Assembly (NCBI GenBank): GCA_963712655.1 | Contig: CAVQIT010000002.1 | Location: 186,001 to 250,000 of the forward strand | Direction: 5' to 3' | Length of the DNA stretch: 64,000 bases | Source of the DNA: Pollutimonas sp963712655 | GTDB lineage: Bacteria > Pseudomonadota > Gammaproteobacteria > Burkholderiales > Burkholderiaceae_B | Part shown: positions 25,123-33,770 of the stretch, one piece after another | Layout: the number at the start of each line of letters is the position of its first letter | How positions within the stretch are numbered: position 1 is the stretch's first letter | Program-made: the position numbers and the translations under genes | Notes under the pieces: model-generated | Databases searched by the model: none | The model's input: only the letters and a program-made list of their open reading frames with translations | What the model was told of the DNA's origin: nothing

Positions 25123-25212
25123 TGGCGGAAGCGGTGAGATTCGAACTCACGGACAGGTTACCCCGTCGCTGGTTTTCAAGACCAGTCCATTCAACCGCTC
25201 TGGCACGCTTCC
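25123..25212 (-). tRNA. tRNA-Ser (anticodon TGA)
   Basis: Read on the minus strand, GGAAGCG at the 5' end pairs with CGCTTCC near the 3' end, followed by G and an encoded CCA. The anticodon arm is CTGGT-CTTGAAA-ACCAG (anticodon TGA). The T-arm GAGTTCGAATCTC and a long variable arm fit class II serine tRNA. It marks the return to core sequence after the accessory cluster. Confidence 0.97.
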
Positions 25213-25375
25213 TTTTTTCTGTATCGCCGCCAGCCATGTTAAATGGCAAGCAACCGGAATATCCGATTTTATCTTGGAATTTCCATCTTTCAGAAGGACG
25301 TGAGTTTAGCCTATGTGACGGCGCTTGTGGGCCGATCAGGGCAAGCTGTGATGAAAAAGTCGCCCGTCAGGCGAT

Positions 25376-25397
25376 AATACGATTTTTGCATCGTATT
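25376..25397. promoter_or_regulatory. Inverted repeat overlapping the likely qor promoter
   Basis: AATACGAT (25376-25383) and ATCGTATT (25390-25397) are perfect inverted arms 12 bp before the quinone oxidoreductase start; GATAAT (25373-25378) overlaps the left arm and could be its -10. It may be an operator or a simple hairpin around the ribosome site AAGGAG. Confidence 0.4.
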
Positions 25398-25409
25398 CAA
25401 GGAGTCCTT

Positions 25410-26387
25410 ATGAAGGCAGTTGAAATTTCGAAACCGGGCGGCCCGGAGGTTCTGGTGCTGGTCGATCGCCCTAAACCAGAACCTAAAGCCGGCGAAGTGC
25501 TGATCAAGGTTTCGGCTGCCGGCATCAATCGCCCAGACGTCGTTCAGCGCAAAGGCAATTACCCGCCGCCTCCTGGCGCTTCCGATCTGCCGGGCCTGGA
25601 AGTCGCGGGCGAGATCGTGGGCGGCGATGCCGCCGCCGGCGGTTTTGCCATAGGCGACAGGGTATGCGCCTTGCTGCCGGGCGGCGGCTATGCCGAATAC
25701 TGCGTTGCGCCTGTCGAGCAGTGTCTGCCTGTGCCCAAGGGCTTATCCGACATTGAAGCCGCCGGCTTGCCCGAAACCTACTACACGGTTTGGAGCAATG
25801 TATTCGGCCGCGGCCAGTTATCGGCGGGCGAGTCCTTGCTGGTGCACGGCGGCGCGAGCGGCATAGGCACTACGGCGATCCAGTTGGCGACAGCCATGGG
25901 GCATAAAGTCTATGCAACTGTCGGCAGCGATGAACGTGTTCAGGCGGTCGAGAAACTGGGCGCGGCGCTGGGCATCAATTACCGCAGCCACGATTATGTT
26001 GAAGAGGTCAAGAAAGCTACCGACGGCAGGGGCGTGGATGTCGTGCTGGATATGGTGGCCGGCGAATACATCAATCGCAATATCAAGTGCCTGGCCGACG
26101 ATGGGCGCATTGTGATCATTGCTTTGCTGGGCGGCGTCCAGGCCACGATAGACTGTAGCCATGTGTTGCGCCGCCGGCTGACAATTACCGGCTCCACCCT
26201 GCGCCCGCGCCCGGTGGCGTTCAAGGGAGAGATTGCCGCGGCGTTGAAGCGGCATGTCTGGCCCTTGCTCGAAGCCGGCAAAATCCGGCCGATTGTCCAT
26301 GCTACTTTCCCCCTGGAAAAGGCCTGCGACGCGCACGCCATGATGGACGCCGGCGAGCAAATCGGCAAGATTATCCTCACGGTGTGA
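25410..26387 (+). CDS. NAD(P)H:quinone oxidoreductase, zinc-free MDR family
   Basis: 325 residues. A medium-chain dehydrogenase/reductase of the quinone oxidoreductase (QOR/PIG3-like) group. The N-terminal GroES-like domain has AAGINRPDVVQRKGNYPPPPG; the nucleotide domain has LVHGGASGIGTTAIQLA (about 142-158) and lacks the structural and catalytic zinc cysteines. AAGGAGTCCTT precedes the ATG at 25410; the frame is open to 25122 across the tRNA-Ser, which is not coding. It is followed by tpiA and secG on the same strand, a known core neighbourhood in Bordetella-type genomes. Confidence 0.92.
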   Translation: MKAVEISKPGGPEVLVLVDRPKPEPKAGEVLIKVSAAGINRPDVVQRKGNYPPPPGASDLPGLEVAGEIVGGDAAAGGFAIGDRVCALLPGGGYAEYCVAPVEQCLPVPKGLSDIEAAGLPETYYTVWSNVFGRGQLSAGESLLVHGGASGIGTTAIQLATAMGHKVYATVGSDERVQAVEKLGAALGINYRSHDYVEEVKKATDGRGVDVVLDMVAGEYINRNIKCLADDGRIVIIALLGGVQATIDCSHVLRRRLTITGSTLRPRPVAFKGEIAAALKRHVWPLLEAGKIRPIVHATFPLEKACDAHAMMDAGEQIGKIILTV

Positions 26388-26553
26388 ATGGGCTGGGGCC
26401 GTCTTGGGTGTACGGCGCTTGTCCAGGGCAGGCCGGATCAGCGCCGCGGAGGCGCGATCCGGCGCGGGCCGCCCTTTGCCTCGCCATTGGCTGTACAAGC
26501 GCCGACGAGGGGCGATGCAGCAGTCGTTCCGTGCGAATTTACGGCTAACAGGC

Positions 26554-26559
26554 TACAAT
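26554..26559 (+). promoter_or_regulatory. Probable -10 element of the tpiA promoter
   Basis: TACAAT lies 31 bp before the ATG at 26591. A transcript from it would start near 26566, after the alternative ATG at 26558, which supports the downstream start. No clear -35 is seen. Confidence 0.45.
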
Positions 26560-26590
26560 GCCAGGTTACCGATTTTTCTTCCTAGGCTTA

Positions 26591-27340
26591 ATGAATACTG
26601 CTCTAATTCGTAAGCGCCTTGTAATAGGCAACTGGAAAATGCATGGCACCATGGCTTCCAATGCGACTCTCCTTACGGGTTTGTGCGCAGGCGTGGCCGT
26701 GGTGCACGATTGCGACATGGCGGTTTGCGCGCCTTACCCTTATTTAGGGCAGATTAGCGCCAGCCTGCATGGCAGTGGCATTTCCTGGGGTGCGCAAGAT
26801 GTCAGCAAGCACGAGCAGGGCGCCTACACGGGCGAAGTCTCGCCGGCAATGCTGCGCGATTTCGACTGCCAGTGGGTATTGGCGGGCCATTCCGAACGGC
26901 GCACATTCCATGGCGAAACCGACCAGTTGGTGGCTGAAAAAGCGGCGGCGGCACTGAACGCCGGTATCACGCCGGTGGTCTGCGTGGGCGAAACCCAGGC
27001 GCAGCAAGAAGCAGGCCTCACCGCCGACGTCATCACGCGCCAGCTCGCGCCCGTATTGGCGCTGGGCGCCGAATCGCTTGCTAAAATGGTGCTGGCCTAC
27101 GAGCCTGTATGGGCCATCGGCACCGGCCTTACGGCAACGCCTCAGCAGGCGCAAGACGTGCATGCCTTCATCCGGGCGCAGTTGTCCGGGCTGGGCGTGC
27201 CACAAGTCAGAATTTTATACGGCGGTAGCGTCAAGGCGTCTAACGCTTCCAGTTTGTTTGCCATGTCTGATATCGACGGCGCTCTTGTAGGTGGCGCGTC
27301 GCTGGTGGCAGAAGAATTTTTACGTATAGCGGCCGCATAG
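26591..27340 (+). CDS. tpiA: Triosephosphate isomerase
   Basis: 249 residues. Interconverts dihydroxyacetone phosphate and glyceraldehyde 3-phosphate. Catalytic residues are all visible: Lys in VIGNWKMHG (about 13-15), His in LAGHSERR (about 93-98), Glu in YEPVWAIGTG (about 163-172) and the phosphate-binding YGGSVKASNA. The ATG at 26591 gives the family N-terminus; the upstream one at 26558 would add 11 non-conserved residues and lies on the -10 element. It is 16 bp before secG. Confidence 0.97.
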   Translation: MNTALIRKRLVIGNWKMHGTMASNATLLTGLCAGVAVVHDCDMAVCAPYPYLGQISASLHGSGISWGAQDVSKHEQGAYTGEVSPAMLRDFDCQWVLAGHSERRTFHGETDQLVAEKAAAALNAGITPVVCVGETQAQQEAGLTADVITRQLAPVLALGAESLAKMVLAYEPVWAIGTGLTATPQQAQDVHAFIRAQLSGLGVPQVRILYGGSVKASNASSLFAMSDIDGALVGGASLVAEEFLRIAAA

Positions 27341-27356
27341 GCCTCGGAGTTTTTTC

Positions 27357-27866
27357 ATGCAATGGTTGTCACCTGTCCTTCTGGCGATCCAGGTCGTATC
27401 CTCGTTGAGCATCATCTTGCTGGTCCTGTTGCAACAGGGCAAGGGCGCCGACATGGGTTCATCGTTCGGGGGCGGTTCCGCTGGTAGCTTGTTTGGCGCA
27501 ACCGGCGCCGCCAATTTCCTGTCGCGCGCCACAAAATGGGCCGCCATCGTCTTTTTCATTTCCACGGGCGGCCTGGCCTATATGGCGCATCATCCCAGCG
27601 GCAAGTCAATACTTGATGCCGGCGGCGTAATGCAAGGGTTCCAGGCGCCAGCTCCGGCCAACGGATCCGCCGTGCCCACCGCGCCTGGCGCCGCGGTGCC
27701 TTCGGTGCCCGCCGTGCCGTCGGCACCGGCCCCGACGCCGGCAAAACCGCAGGCTCCAGCCGCCGCCGTGCCTTCGGCTCCCGCCGACAGCTCCTCAACA
27801 GCCCCGGCTGCAAACGCCGGGCAAGCCGGTAAGCCGGCGCCGGTTGCTCCTGCCGAAAATAAATAA
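27357..27866 (+). CDS. secG: Protein-export membrane protein SecG
   Basis: 169 residues. Two transmembrane helices (about 3-25 and 55-75) flank the conserved loop LLQQGKGADMGSSFGGGSAGSLFG, followed by NFLSRATKW. SecG is the small helper of the SecYEG translocon. The C-terminal 85 residues form a long Ala/Pro-rich low-complexity tail, well beyond the E. coli length of 110; such tails are seen in related betaproteobacteria. It is followed by tRNA-Leu(GAG). Confidence 0.95.
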   Translation: MQWLSPVLLAIQVVSSLSIILLVLLQQGKGADMGSSFGGGSAGSLFGATGAANFLSRATKWAAIVFFISTGGLAYMAHHPSGKSILDAGGVMQGFQAPAPANGSAVPTAPGAAVPSVPAVPSAPAPTPAKPQAPAAAVPSAPADSSSTAPAANAGQAGKPAPVAPAENK

Positions 27867-27948
27867 AGCTTGGCCGGATCCCCATTTCATGCATGGGGGC
27901 CGGTAAAAAAACAGGGCAGGATTCATGCTAGAATGCTGCTCTTTATCA

Positions 27949-28033
27949 GCCGACGTGGTGGAATTGGTAGACACGCTATCTTGAGGGGGTAGTGGCGAAA
28001 GCTGTACGAGTTCGAGTCTCGTCGTCGGCACCA
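27949..28033 (+). tRNA. tRNA-Leu (anticodon GAG)
   Basis: GCCGACG pairs with CGTCGGC, followed by A and an encoded CCA (28031-28033). The anticodon arm is CTATC-TTGAGGG-GGTAG, anticodon GAG. The T-arm contains GAGTTCGAGTCTC and a long variable arm is present. TAGAAT at 27929-27934 may be its -10. In related genomes the nuo operon usually follows secG and this tRNA; here an IS and a decayed integrase follow instead, so the tRNA 3' end may be an attachment site. Confidence 0.97.
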
Positions 28034-28064
28034 TAAGTTTTCCAAAGCAGTCAAAACAGATCCC

Positions 28065-28097
28065 AAAGCCTTGATTCTTAACGGATTCAAGGCTTTT
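28065..28097 (+). terminator. Rho-independent terminator after tRNA-Leu(GAG)
   Basis: AAAGCCTTGA (28065-28074) pairs with TCAAGGCTTT (28087-28096) over a 12-nt loop and runs into TTTT. It lies 32 bp after the tRNA and ends its transcript. Confidence 0.75.
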
Positions 28098-28144
28098 CTG
28101 TTTCTAGCCTCATCTAAACCAGTCCCTACTAGAGCATTTTCGAT

Positions 28145-28711
28145 TTACTTATTTACATAGCCACACGACGCAAAGTAGTTAGAACACTCATTGGACGTAA
28201 ACAGTTCCAGGATCCTGCCGATCTCGGTCCACAGGGAGTCCATGGTTCGTTTGGCTGCTTTGCGTAAGAGGGCCTTGAGTTTGGAGAACATTTTCTCGAT
28301 GGGGTTCAGGTCGGGCGAGTACGGCGGCAGGTAACGCAGTGTGGCACCCATCGCTTCGATCGCCGCTCTGACGCCTTGCACCTTGTGACAAGACAGGTTG
28401 TCAGCCACCACGATGTCGCCCGGTTGTAGCGTAGGGCACAAGCAGGTTTCGATATAAGCGAGAAACGCGGCGCCATTCATCGGGCCGTCCAATACCAGCG
28501 GGGCGGTGATGGCATCGTGACGCAGACCGGCGATAAAGGTGGTGCTCTTCCAGTGCCCGTGGGGAACCGAGGCGACGCAGCGTTGGCCGCGTGGTGAGCG
28601 GCCCCTCTGTCGCGTCATGTTGGTGGCCGTGGCTGTTTCATCGAGAAAGACCAAATGCCGACAATCCCAACGCGGTTGGCCGTCAATCCATTGGGTGCGA
28701 GCCTGGCGCAC
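28145..28711 (-). CDS. IS630 transposase, C-terminal (DDE) frame
   Basis: 188 residues from a GTG-like start, but the homologous frame can be read upstream to the A8 tract near 28752, where it would continue GLSFKK as TLHASEQSRADV, the usual IS630 sequence. The DDE catalytic domain shows HLVFLDETATATNM (first Asp), DIVVADNLSCHK (second Asp) and YSPDLNPIEKMFSKLK (final Glu). Joining the frames needs the loss of one A, that is a +1 shift in reading, which is not the common -1 programmed event. Confidence 0.85.
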   Translation of the reverse strand: MRQARTQWIDGQPRWDCRHLVFLDETATATNMTRQRGRSPRGQRCVASVPHGHWKSTTFIAGLRHDAITAPLVLDGPMNGAAFLAYIETCLCPTLQPGDIVVADNLSCHKVQGVRAAIEAMGATLRYLPPYSPDLNPIEKMFSKLKALLRKAAKRTMDSLWTEIGRILELFTSNECSNYFASCGYVNK

Positions 28712-29084
28712 GTCGGCGCGTGACTGCTCGCTGGCGTGCAGGGTTTTTTTTAAAACTCAACCCCCATTTATCGAGTTGATGCCACAGCGCCGGCACCTTG
28801 ATCTGGATTCCTTGCTCGGCCAACCGTTCACTCAGCTCCATGAGCGTCAGATCCGGCGTGGCTTCAATCCACCGCCGAATCTGCGCCTCTTTATGGGCAA
28901 TACGTGAGCGTCGATAGCCTCCCATCGGGAGACTATGGCGCTGACCGTCTTCTTGCCATCGCTTGCGGACCTGGTACACCCACAAGCGACTCACTTCATA
29001 GCGCCTGGCGATCGCTGTCGGGCCTTCACCGCGTTCCAGGGCACCCAAAACACGATCTCTAAGATCTTGCGAATACGCATGCAT
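28683..29084 (-). CDS. IS630 transposase, N-terminal (HTH) frame
   Basis: 133 residues from the ATG at 29084. A helix-turn-helix opens the protein (MHAYSQDLRDRVLGALE, then TAIARRYEVSRLWVYQVRKRW), followed by a second winged-helix-like part with LSERLAEQGIQIKVPALWHQLDKWG. The frame leaves the transposase homology after GLSFKK, at an A8 run (plus-strand T8 at 28744-28751), and ends shortly after. The catalytic domain is in the other frame, so a complete transposase needs slippage at A8 or the copy is broken. Confidence 0.85.
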   Translation of the reverse strand: MHAYSQDLRDRVLGALERGEGPTAIARRYEVSRLWVYQVRKRWQEDGQRHSLPMGGYRRSRIAHKEAQIRRWIEATPDLTLMELSERLAEQGIQIKVPALWHQLDKWGLSFKKNPARQRAVTRRRAPGSHPMD

Positions 29085-29214
29085 GACCACTCCCACCGGT
29101 TGTGATAAAGAGTAGTCTAAAACATGTATGCACTTAAATCAAAAATGCTCTAGTCCAATCTTTTTTGGCCCGCTGTTGGTGCACTCCTGTGGAATATGCC
29201 ATAGGAGGCCTTTT

Positions 29215-29460
29215 ATGCCCAAGATGCCCAGCCCGCTTAGCGACGAAGGTCAAGGCGACCAAAGCGCCCGATACGTACCGCAAGGCTGCGCTGGTGATTG
29301 AGAAATACCTGCGGCCCGAGCTGGCAAACTTCGATATGGGCGGGCTTCGACCAAGGATGTCCTCGAACGGGTCAGAAAGTTGGCCGCCCGCGCGCCGGAG
29401 CTTGCTAGAAAGTCGGTGATCTATCTAAATGGCATCTGCGCTGGCCGGCATTCGTAAAAC
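29215..29460 (+). pseudogene. Decayed phage-type tyrosine integrase, N-terminal remnant
   Basis: A perfect AGGAGG site precedes the ATG at 29215, which opens MPKMPSPLSD, like many tRNA-targeting integrases. The recognisable core-binding segment then appears in another frame as KAPDTYRKAALVIEKYLRPEL, and after a further shift as TKDVLERVRKLAARAPELA followed by SVIYLNGIC. At least two frameshifts or small deletions are needed, and the catalytic domain (R...HxxR...Y) is absent. It lies 1.2 kb from tRNA-Leu(GAG), split from it by the IS630 element. Confidence 0.65.
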
Positions 29461-29605
29461 GGTGAAAGCCTGGCCGAGGTTGAATCTAAAATTTTGTTGC
29501 ATAAATGAAACTATTAGTAAACTATGTAGGAGTATAGTTCGGGAAATCCGCAATTCTGGAACCCCAGGTTTGGGCGCGGAAACTCTTTCCGCCATAGGTT
29601 CCAGC

Positions 29606-32341
29606 ATGTACAAGCATTCCCTTTTCTGCGCATTAACATTCAGCATTGTTATATCTTCGTATAGCGCTAATGCTATAGCCACGCCTCTTCCTTCCGGTTG
29701 CACCGCCAATGGCGTAGCTGTCAGCTGCAGCAATTTGCAAATTACTCTTCCGAATCAAACCATCTCAATTGGAACGGCATCCTCGCCTTCTACTGCAAGC
29801 GGAGTCCTAGGACTTGCTGTTCTTGATGTTTCGGGAATCGAGGTTACAAATTATGGAAGTATTTCCGGATTCCTTCTCGGTGTCCTTAATGCCGGAACGA
29901 TCGATAGCTTCATTAATTATGGTACGGTGACAGGGGCTCTCTCCGCTGGAATTGGTAACTCTGGCACCATCACGGTCCTGAGCAATTTTGGCTCCATAAC
30001 AAACGGGACATTTCCGGGCATCAACAACCAGGGCACCATCACCACCCTGGACAATCTCCAAGGCGGAACCACGCCGCTCATCATCACCACCGACCCCGGG
30101 ACCGGTGCCCTTCCTACCCGACTGCCCGGCAATTACAACATCATCATCAAGAGCCCATCGGAATACGGTAAATTAGTGGAAGCGGGGAACGGTAGTTCTA
30201 CCGATACGATGAATTTCGGCATCTATTCCGATTCCGTTGTGGCGGCGACCACGTACACCTCGGTTCTCGACGGCATACTCGCTAGGAACCTGGCTAACAT
30301 TAGTGGCGTATTCGGGGCCTTTGACTGGGCTCTGGTCAATGCATCGGGCAACCTCTGGGACTTGATTTTCACGCCCGCTTTTGTTCCGCCACCATCGGTT
30401 CCCAACATTGAGCGCGGCCAGACCGTCACGCTCGGCGATATCGGCACCATGGCCCAGCCCGTTTTCAATGGGGGCAGCCTGAGTTTGGTGGCGGGAGACC
30501 ATTCCAATCAGCCGTTCACCGTGCAAGCCGCTGGCGGTATCATTACGGCACCGACGAATGGCTCCGCCAACTTGTCGGGTGGCTTTTCCGGCACTGGCGG
30601 CTTGACCCTGAACGGCACGGGCGAAGTGGTGTTATCGGGCGTCAACACCTACACCGGCGGCACCACGGTGTCCTCCGGTGTGCTGGGCATTGCCGGTGTG
30701 TCTGCTTTGGGTACCGGATCGGTGTATGTGGCGGCTCCGGCCACGCTTCGGGGCACGGGCACCATTGCCGGTCCCGTCACGGTGGCCGGTATCTTCAAGC
30801 CCGGCAACTCGCCCGGGTATATCCGGGCCAATTCCACGGTTACGATGGTCAGCGGTAGTACGTATCAGCAAGACATTGCCGGTACCGTGCAAGCCAGCAG
30901 CACATCGCCGGCCGACACGGGATACTACTCGTTCCTGTCCACCGGCGGGCAGTTTGCAATCGGCGCCAATACCACTCTAACGCCACGCCTGAGTAATTTA
31001 TTCACGCCATCCGAACCCGGCTACGGCCGCACTCCTTACACACCGGTGCTGGGCGATCGATTCCGCATCATTACGGCGGACGGCGGCATATCGGGACGGT
31101 TCTCTACGCTGACCCAGCCGGCTGAACTGGCTGCTGGCACCCGTTTTACGGCGTTCTATAACCTGGCCAGCAGCAACAGCTTGGACCTGGCCGTCATCCC
31201 CGCGTCCTATGCCACGACCTTGTCATCGGGCAATGCCAATATGCTTTCCGCCGCCAATGCCCTGGATCAAATAGCGAACTTGAATCAATCGGGTTCGACC
31301 ACCGCCGCCCAGACCGAGCTGCTTGATGCCGCTTCGGGCCAGAATGCGACTAGCTTGCCGTTCTTTACTCAATCGTTGTCGGGCCAGGTCTATGGCGCCA
31401 CGCTGGCCGCCGTGCCCCAAGCCGCACTGCGGCTTCAGCAGGCTGTGGTGGCTCGCCTGGGCGAATCCAACACGCCTGCCCCATCAGGCCAGGCTGCGGC
31501 CCGTCAAGGGATCGCGCCCAACAGCAACGTCTGGGCCGATATCGTTTATCAAGGCGGCCGCCGCTCCGGCGATGATTACGCCAGCGGCTATTCCACGGGC
31601 CTGTTTCAGGCCGTGATCGCCACCGATGCCCGCCTGGAGCAGGGCGCCACCTTGGGCGGAGGCATGGCCTTCTCGAATACGCGCGTCTCGGCCGACCAAG
31701 GGTCTGGCACTGTGCAGGAAGGGTCGGTATTCGTATACGGCAAGTTGCCTGTGCAAGACTTCGTCCTCGACGGCATGGCCAGCTTTGGGCTGACGACCAC
31801 CGACGTGTCGCGCAACAACCTGACCGGCTATGGCGGCGGTAGCGTCAAGGCCGATAACGCCTGGGGCAATAGTGCGCTGCTAAGCATCGGGATCAGCCGC
31901 CCCTGGATGCTGCAAAACACGGTGCTCACCCCGTATGCGCGCTTGACCTGGCAACGAGTGGGACAGTCCTCGTTTAACGAAGAGTCCGGTCCGGCCGCGC
32001 TGGATATCGGCCGCTTTAGCGCAAATGGCATACGCGGTGTGATCGGGCTAGCGGCCGGGTCGAAGGACTTGAACCCGTTGACCGAGAAATTCACCTATAA
32101 AACGTATGCCGGCGTGGGAGCCGACACGAATAGCCTGGTTAATCCAAACCTGGACGCTTCGCTTGCGGGCATGTCCACCACGATCTATGCGCCTAATGTA
32201 GGTAGAACCTTTGTGCAGGCCGGGCTCTACGGCACAGCGGCATTTGCGCGCAATGCTTACGCCTATCTCGGCTTGTCGGGCGAGGCGCGCCGCGGCGCCA
32301 CGCTGGGGACGGTGAGCGCCGGGGTGCGTGTCGCGTTTTAA
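29606..32341 (+). CDS. Autotransporter (type Va secretion) with beta-helix passenger
   Basis: 911 residues from the ATG at 29606. A signal peptide (MYKHSLFCALTFSIVISSY, cleavage near SANA) is followed by a Gly/Asn/Thr-rich passenger with short repeats (LDVSGIEVTNYGSISG, VLNAGTIDSFINYGTVTG, GIGNSGTITVLSNFGSITN) and a passenger-associated transport repeat (GGLTLNGTGEVVLSGVNTY, about residues 330-370). The last 270 residues form the 12-strand barrel, ending GVRVAF with the terminal Phe required for BAM insertion. The frame is open upstream to 29429 through integrase remnant sequence, but the signal peptide fixes the start. Likely a surface adhesin. Confidence 0.9.
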   Translation: MYKHSLFCALTFSIVISSYSANAIATPLPSGCTANGVAVSCSNLQITLPNQTISIGTASSPSTASGVLGLAVLDVSGIEVTNYGSISGFLLGVLNAGTIDSFINYGTVTGALSAGIGNSGTITVLSNFGSITNGTFPGINNQGTITTLDNLQGGTTPLIITTDPGTGALPTRLPGNYNIIIKSPSEYGKLVEAGNGSSTDTMNFGIYSDSVVAATTYTSVLDGILARNLANISGVFGAFDWALVNASGNLWDLIFTPAFVPPPSVPNIERGQTVTLGDIGTMAQPVFNGGSLSLVAGDHSNQPFTVQAAGGIITAPTNGSANLSGGFSGTGGLTLNGTGEVVLSGVNTYTGGTTVSSGVLGIAGVSALGTGSVYVAAPATLRGTGTIAGPVTVAGIFKPGNSPGYIRANSTVTMVSGSTYQQDIAGTVQASSTSPADTGYYSFLSTGGQFAIGANTTLTPRLSNLFTPSEPGYGRTPYTPVLGDRFRIITADGGISGRFSTLTQPAELAAGTRFTAFYNLASSNSLDLAVIPASYATTLSSGNANMLSAANALDQIANLNQSGSTTAAQTELLDAASGQNATSLPFFTQSLSGQVYGATLAAVPQAALRLQQAVVARLGESNTPAPSGQAAARQGIAPNSNVWADIVYQGGRRSGDDYASGYSTGLFQAVIATDARLEQGATLGGGMAFSNTRVSADQGSGTVQEGSVFVYGKLPVQDFVLDGMASFGLTTTDVSRNNLTGYGGGSVKADNAWGNSALLSIGISRPWMLQNTVLTPYARLTWQRVGQSSFNEESGPAALDIGRFSANGIRGVIGLAAGSKDLNPLTEKFTYKTYAGVGADTNSLVNPNLDASLAGMSTTIYAPNVGRTFVQAGLYGTAAFARNAYAYLGLSGEARRGATLGTVSAGVRVAF

Positions 32342-32543
32342 TTAGGGCAGTGGTCGTTCAATAGCGGGCACAGATAGCCCAATGCTTCTGAGCGGGCACG
32401 CTGAAAGGGTAAGCCTCTGTTGCCCGATTTCGTGCAGCGCCGCCCGTCATGCTGGCCCGCTACTTGCTGAGGAGATGCGAATGTCCGCCGGGGCCACCCC
32501 CGGAGGGTTGAAAGCGGGAATCATCACTCGACAGGAGATAGCC

Positions 32544-32672
32544 ATGAAGAAAACAGTCTGGTTGCCTATATTGCTGGCTTTTGCCGCCTTGACGGCTGGA
32601 TGCAACACGATGAGAGGCGCGGGCCAGGACATCGAGCGCGGGGGCGAAAAAATCCAACAGAAGGCGCAATAG
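32544..32672 (+). CDS. Entericidin-like small lipoprotein
   Basis: 42 residues. A basic N-terminus (MKK), a hydrophobic core (VWLPILLAFAAL) and the lipobox LTAGC precede a short polar tail with GAGQDIERGGEKIQ, the typical EcnA/EcnB pattern. ACAGGAGATAGCC precedes the ATG. Entericidins are membrane-associated lipoproteins, sometimes linked to stress or lysis. It lies between the autotransporter and the gntR gene; the open frame upstream to 32382 is not coding. Confidence 0.85.
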   Translation: MKKTVWLPILLAFAALTAGCNTMRGAGQDIERGGEKIQQKAQ

Positions 32673-32843
32673 TCGGCAGCGTCATCCTGACTGCCACGAT
32701 AGCCGCCTTTTGCGGCTGGTCATAGGTTCGGCAAGTGAAGCATGTGTCGCTTCACGCCGGTGAAATGCGGTGACTCGGTCCCTAGTAAAAAGCTTGCATC
32801 GCGCACGGCATGCCTACAAGGGATAACCATAGGTCCCGGCGGC

Positions 32844-32871
32844 TTGTATTCAACCCCCATCTCCCTATAAT
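32844..32871 (+). promoter_or_regulatory. Probable sigma-70 promoter of the gntR gene at 32910
   Basis: TTGTAT (32844-32849), a 16-bp spacer and a perfect TATAAT (32866-32871) lie 38 bp before the GTG start. The AT-rich stretch right after the -10 (ATAATTATCAATTAT) is a weak dyad that could be the regulator's own operator. Confidence 0.6.
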
Positions 32872-32909
32872 TATCAATTATGAATTAGGATGAATCGAAG
32901 GGAAGCGCC

Positions 32910-33620
32910 GTGGCCGCTCGCATTGTCCAGAAAATTCTTTACCAGGAAGTCGCCGATCAATTGCGCGCCATGATACAGGCGGGCGAACTGCAAGCGGGCG
33001 AATGGGTCGATGAAGTTCAGTTGACCGGGGCGCTGGGCATATCCCGCACTCCCTTGCGTGAAGCCCTCAAGGTACTGGTGGCTGAAGGGCTGCTGCGGCT
33101 GGAGCCGCGTCGCGGCTGCTTTGTCAACGAATTGTCCGCCCGCGACCTGGACGACATCTTCCCCCTCATGGCCATGCTCGAAGGGCGTTGCGCCTACGAG
33201 GCGGCCCGAAAAATCAGCGCCCACGATCTGCTGCGCCTGGAACCGTTGCACCAGCAATTGCAGGATCATGCCGCCGCCGCGGAAATCGATCAATACTATG
33301 CAACCAATGCGCAAATCCACGTAGCGGTCCAGGCGCTGGCCGATAATCATTGGCTGTCCGACCTGATCGACAACCTGCGCAAGGTGCTCAGCCTGTGGCG
33401 GCATAAAAGCCTGGTGTACCCGGGTCGCGTGAATGAGTCCTGTGCGGAGCATCTGGCGATTTTCGCGGCACTGAAGGCGCGCGATCCGGAAGGCGCCGAA
33501 GCCTTGACTCGCAAGCACTTGATGCGCCAGCTCGATGCCTTGCAGGCATTGGCCAGCCAGGAGGCTGGCGAGGACGCGGCAGCAGTGCGCAAGCATGCGC
33601 CTGCCGAACCCCAAGCCTGA
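32910..33620 (+). CDS. GntR-family regulator with FCD domain
   Basis: 236 residues with a GTG start (GAAGGGAAG just before it; the nearby ATGs are out of frame). Winged helix at about 12-75 (ALGISRTPLREALKVL then LLRLEPRRGCFV), FCD ligand domain at about 80-220 with NAQIHVAVQAL and NESCAEHLAIFAAL carrying metal-type His residues. It precedes the livKHMGF-amidase-M20 cluster on the same strand, so it is the likely local regulator. Confidence 0.9.
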   Translation: MAARIVQKILYQEVADQLRAMIQAGELQAGEWVDEVQLTGALGISRTPLREALKVLVAEGLLRLEPRRGCFVNELSARDLDDIFPLMAMLEGRCAYEAARKISAHDLLRLEPLHQQLQDHAAAAEIDQYYATNAQIHVAVQALADNHWLSDLIDNLRKVLSLWRHKSLVYPGRVNESCAEHLAIFAALKARDPEGAEALTRKHLMRQLDALQALASQEAGEDAAAVRKHAPAEPQA

Positions 33621-33770
33621 TCATGACCGCCTGCAATACCCAACTACCCTGGCCATGCCTGATTTCCCGGCTGATTCCGCCAGGCATTTGGCATTGGAGC
33701 GTGCGCGCGTGGAAATAACGCCAAGTATAAAAATGCAGATAGATAACTATTAATAATGCTCAGGAGACAC

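Larger units (their letters stand above)
28132..29150 (-). mobile_element. IS630-family insertion sequence (1019 bp)
   Basis: The ends GAGCATTTTCGATTTA (left) and the complement of TAAATCAAAAATGCTC (right) form an imperfect inverted repeat with one mismatch in the first 16 bp. TA dinucleotides flank both ends (28130-28131 and 29151-29152), the target duplication typical of IS630/Tc1 elements. It carries a two-frame transposase on the minus strand and sits between tRNA-Leu(GAG) and an integrase remnant. Confidence 0.9.
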
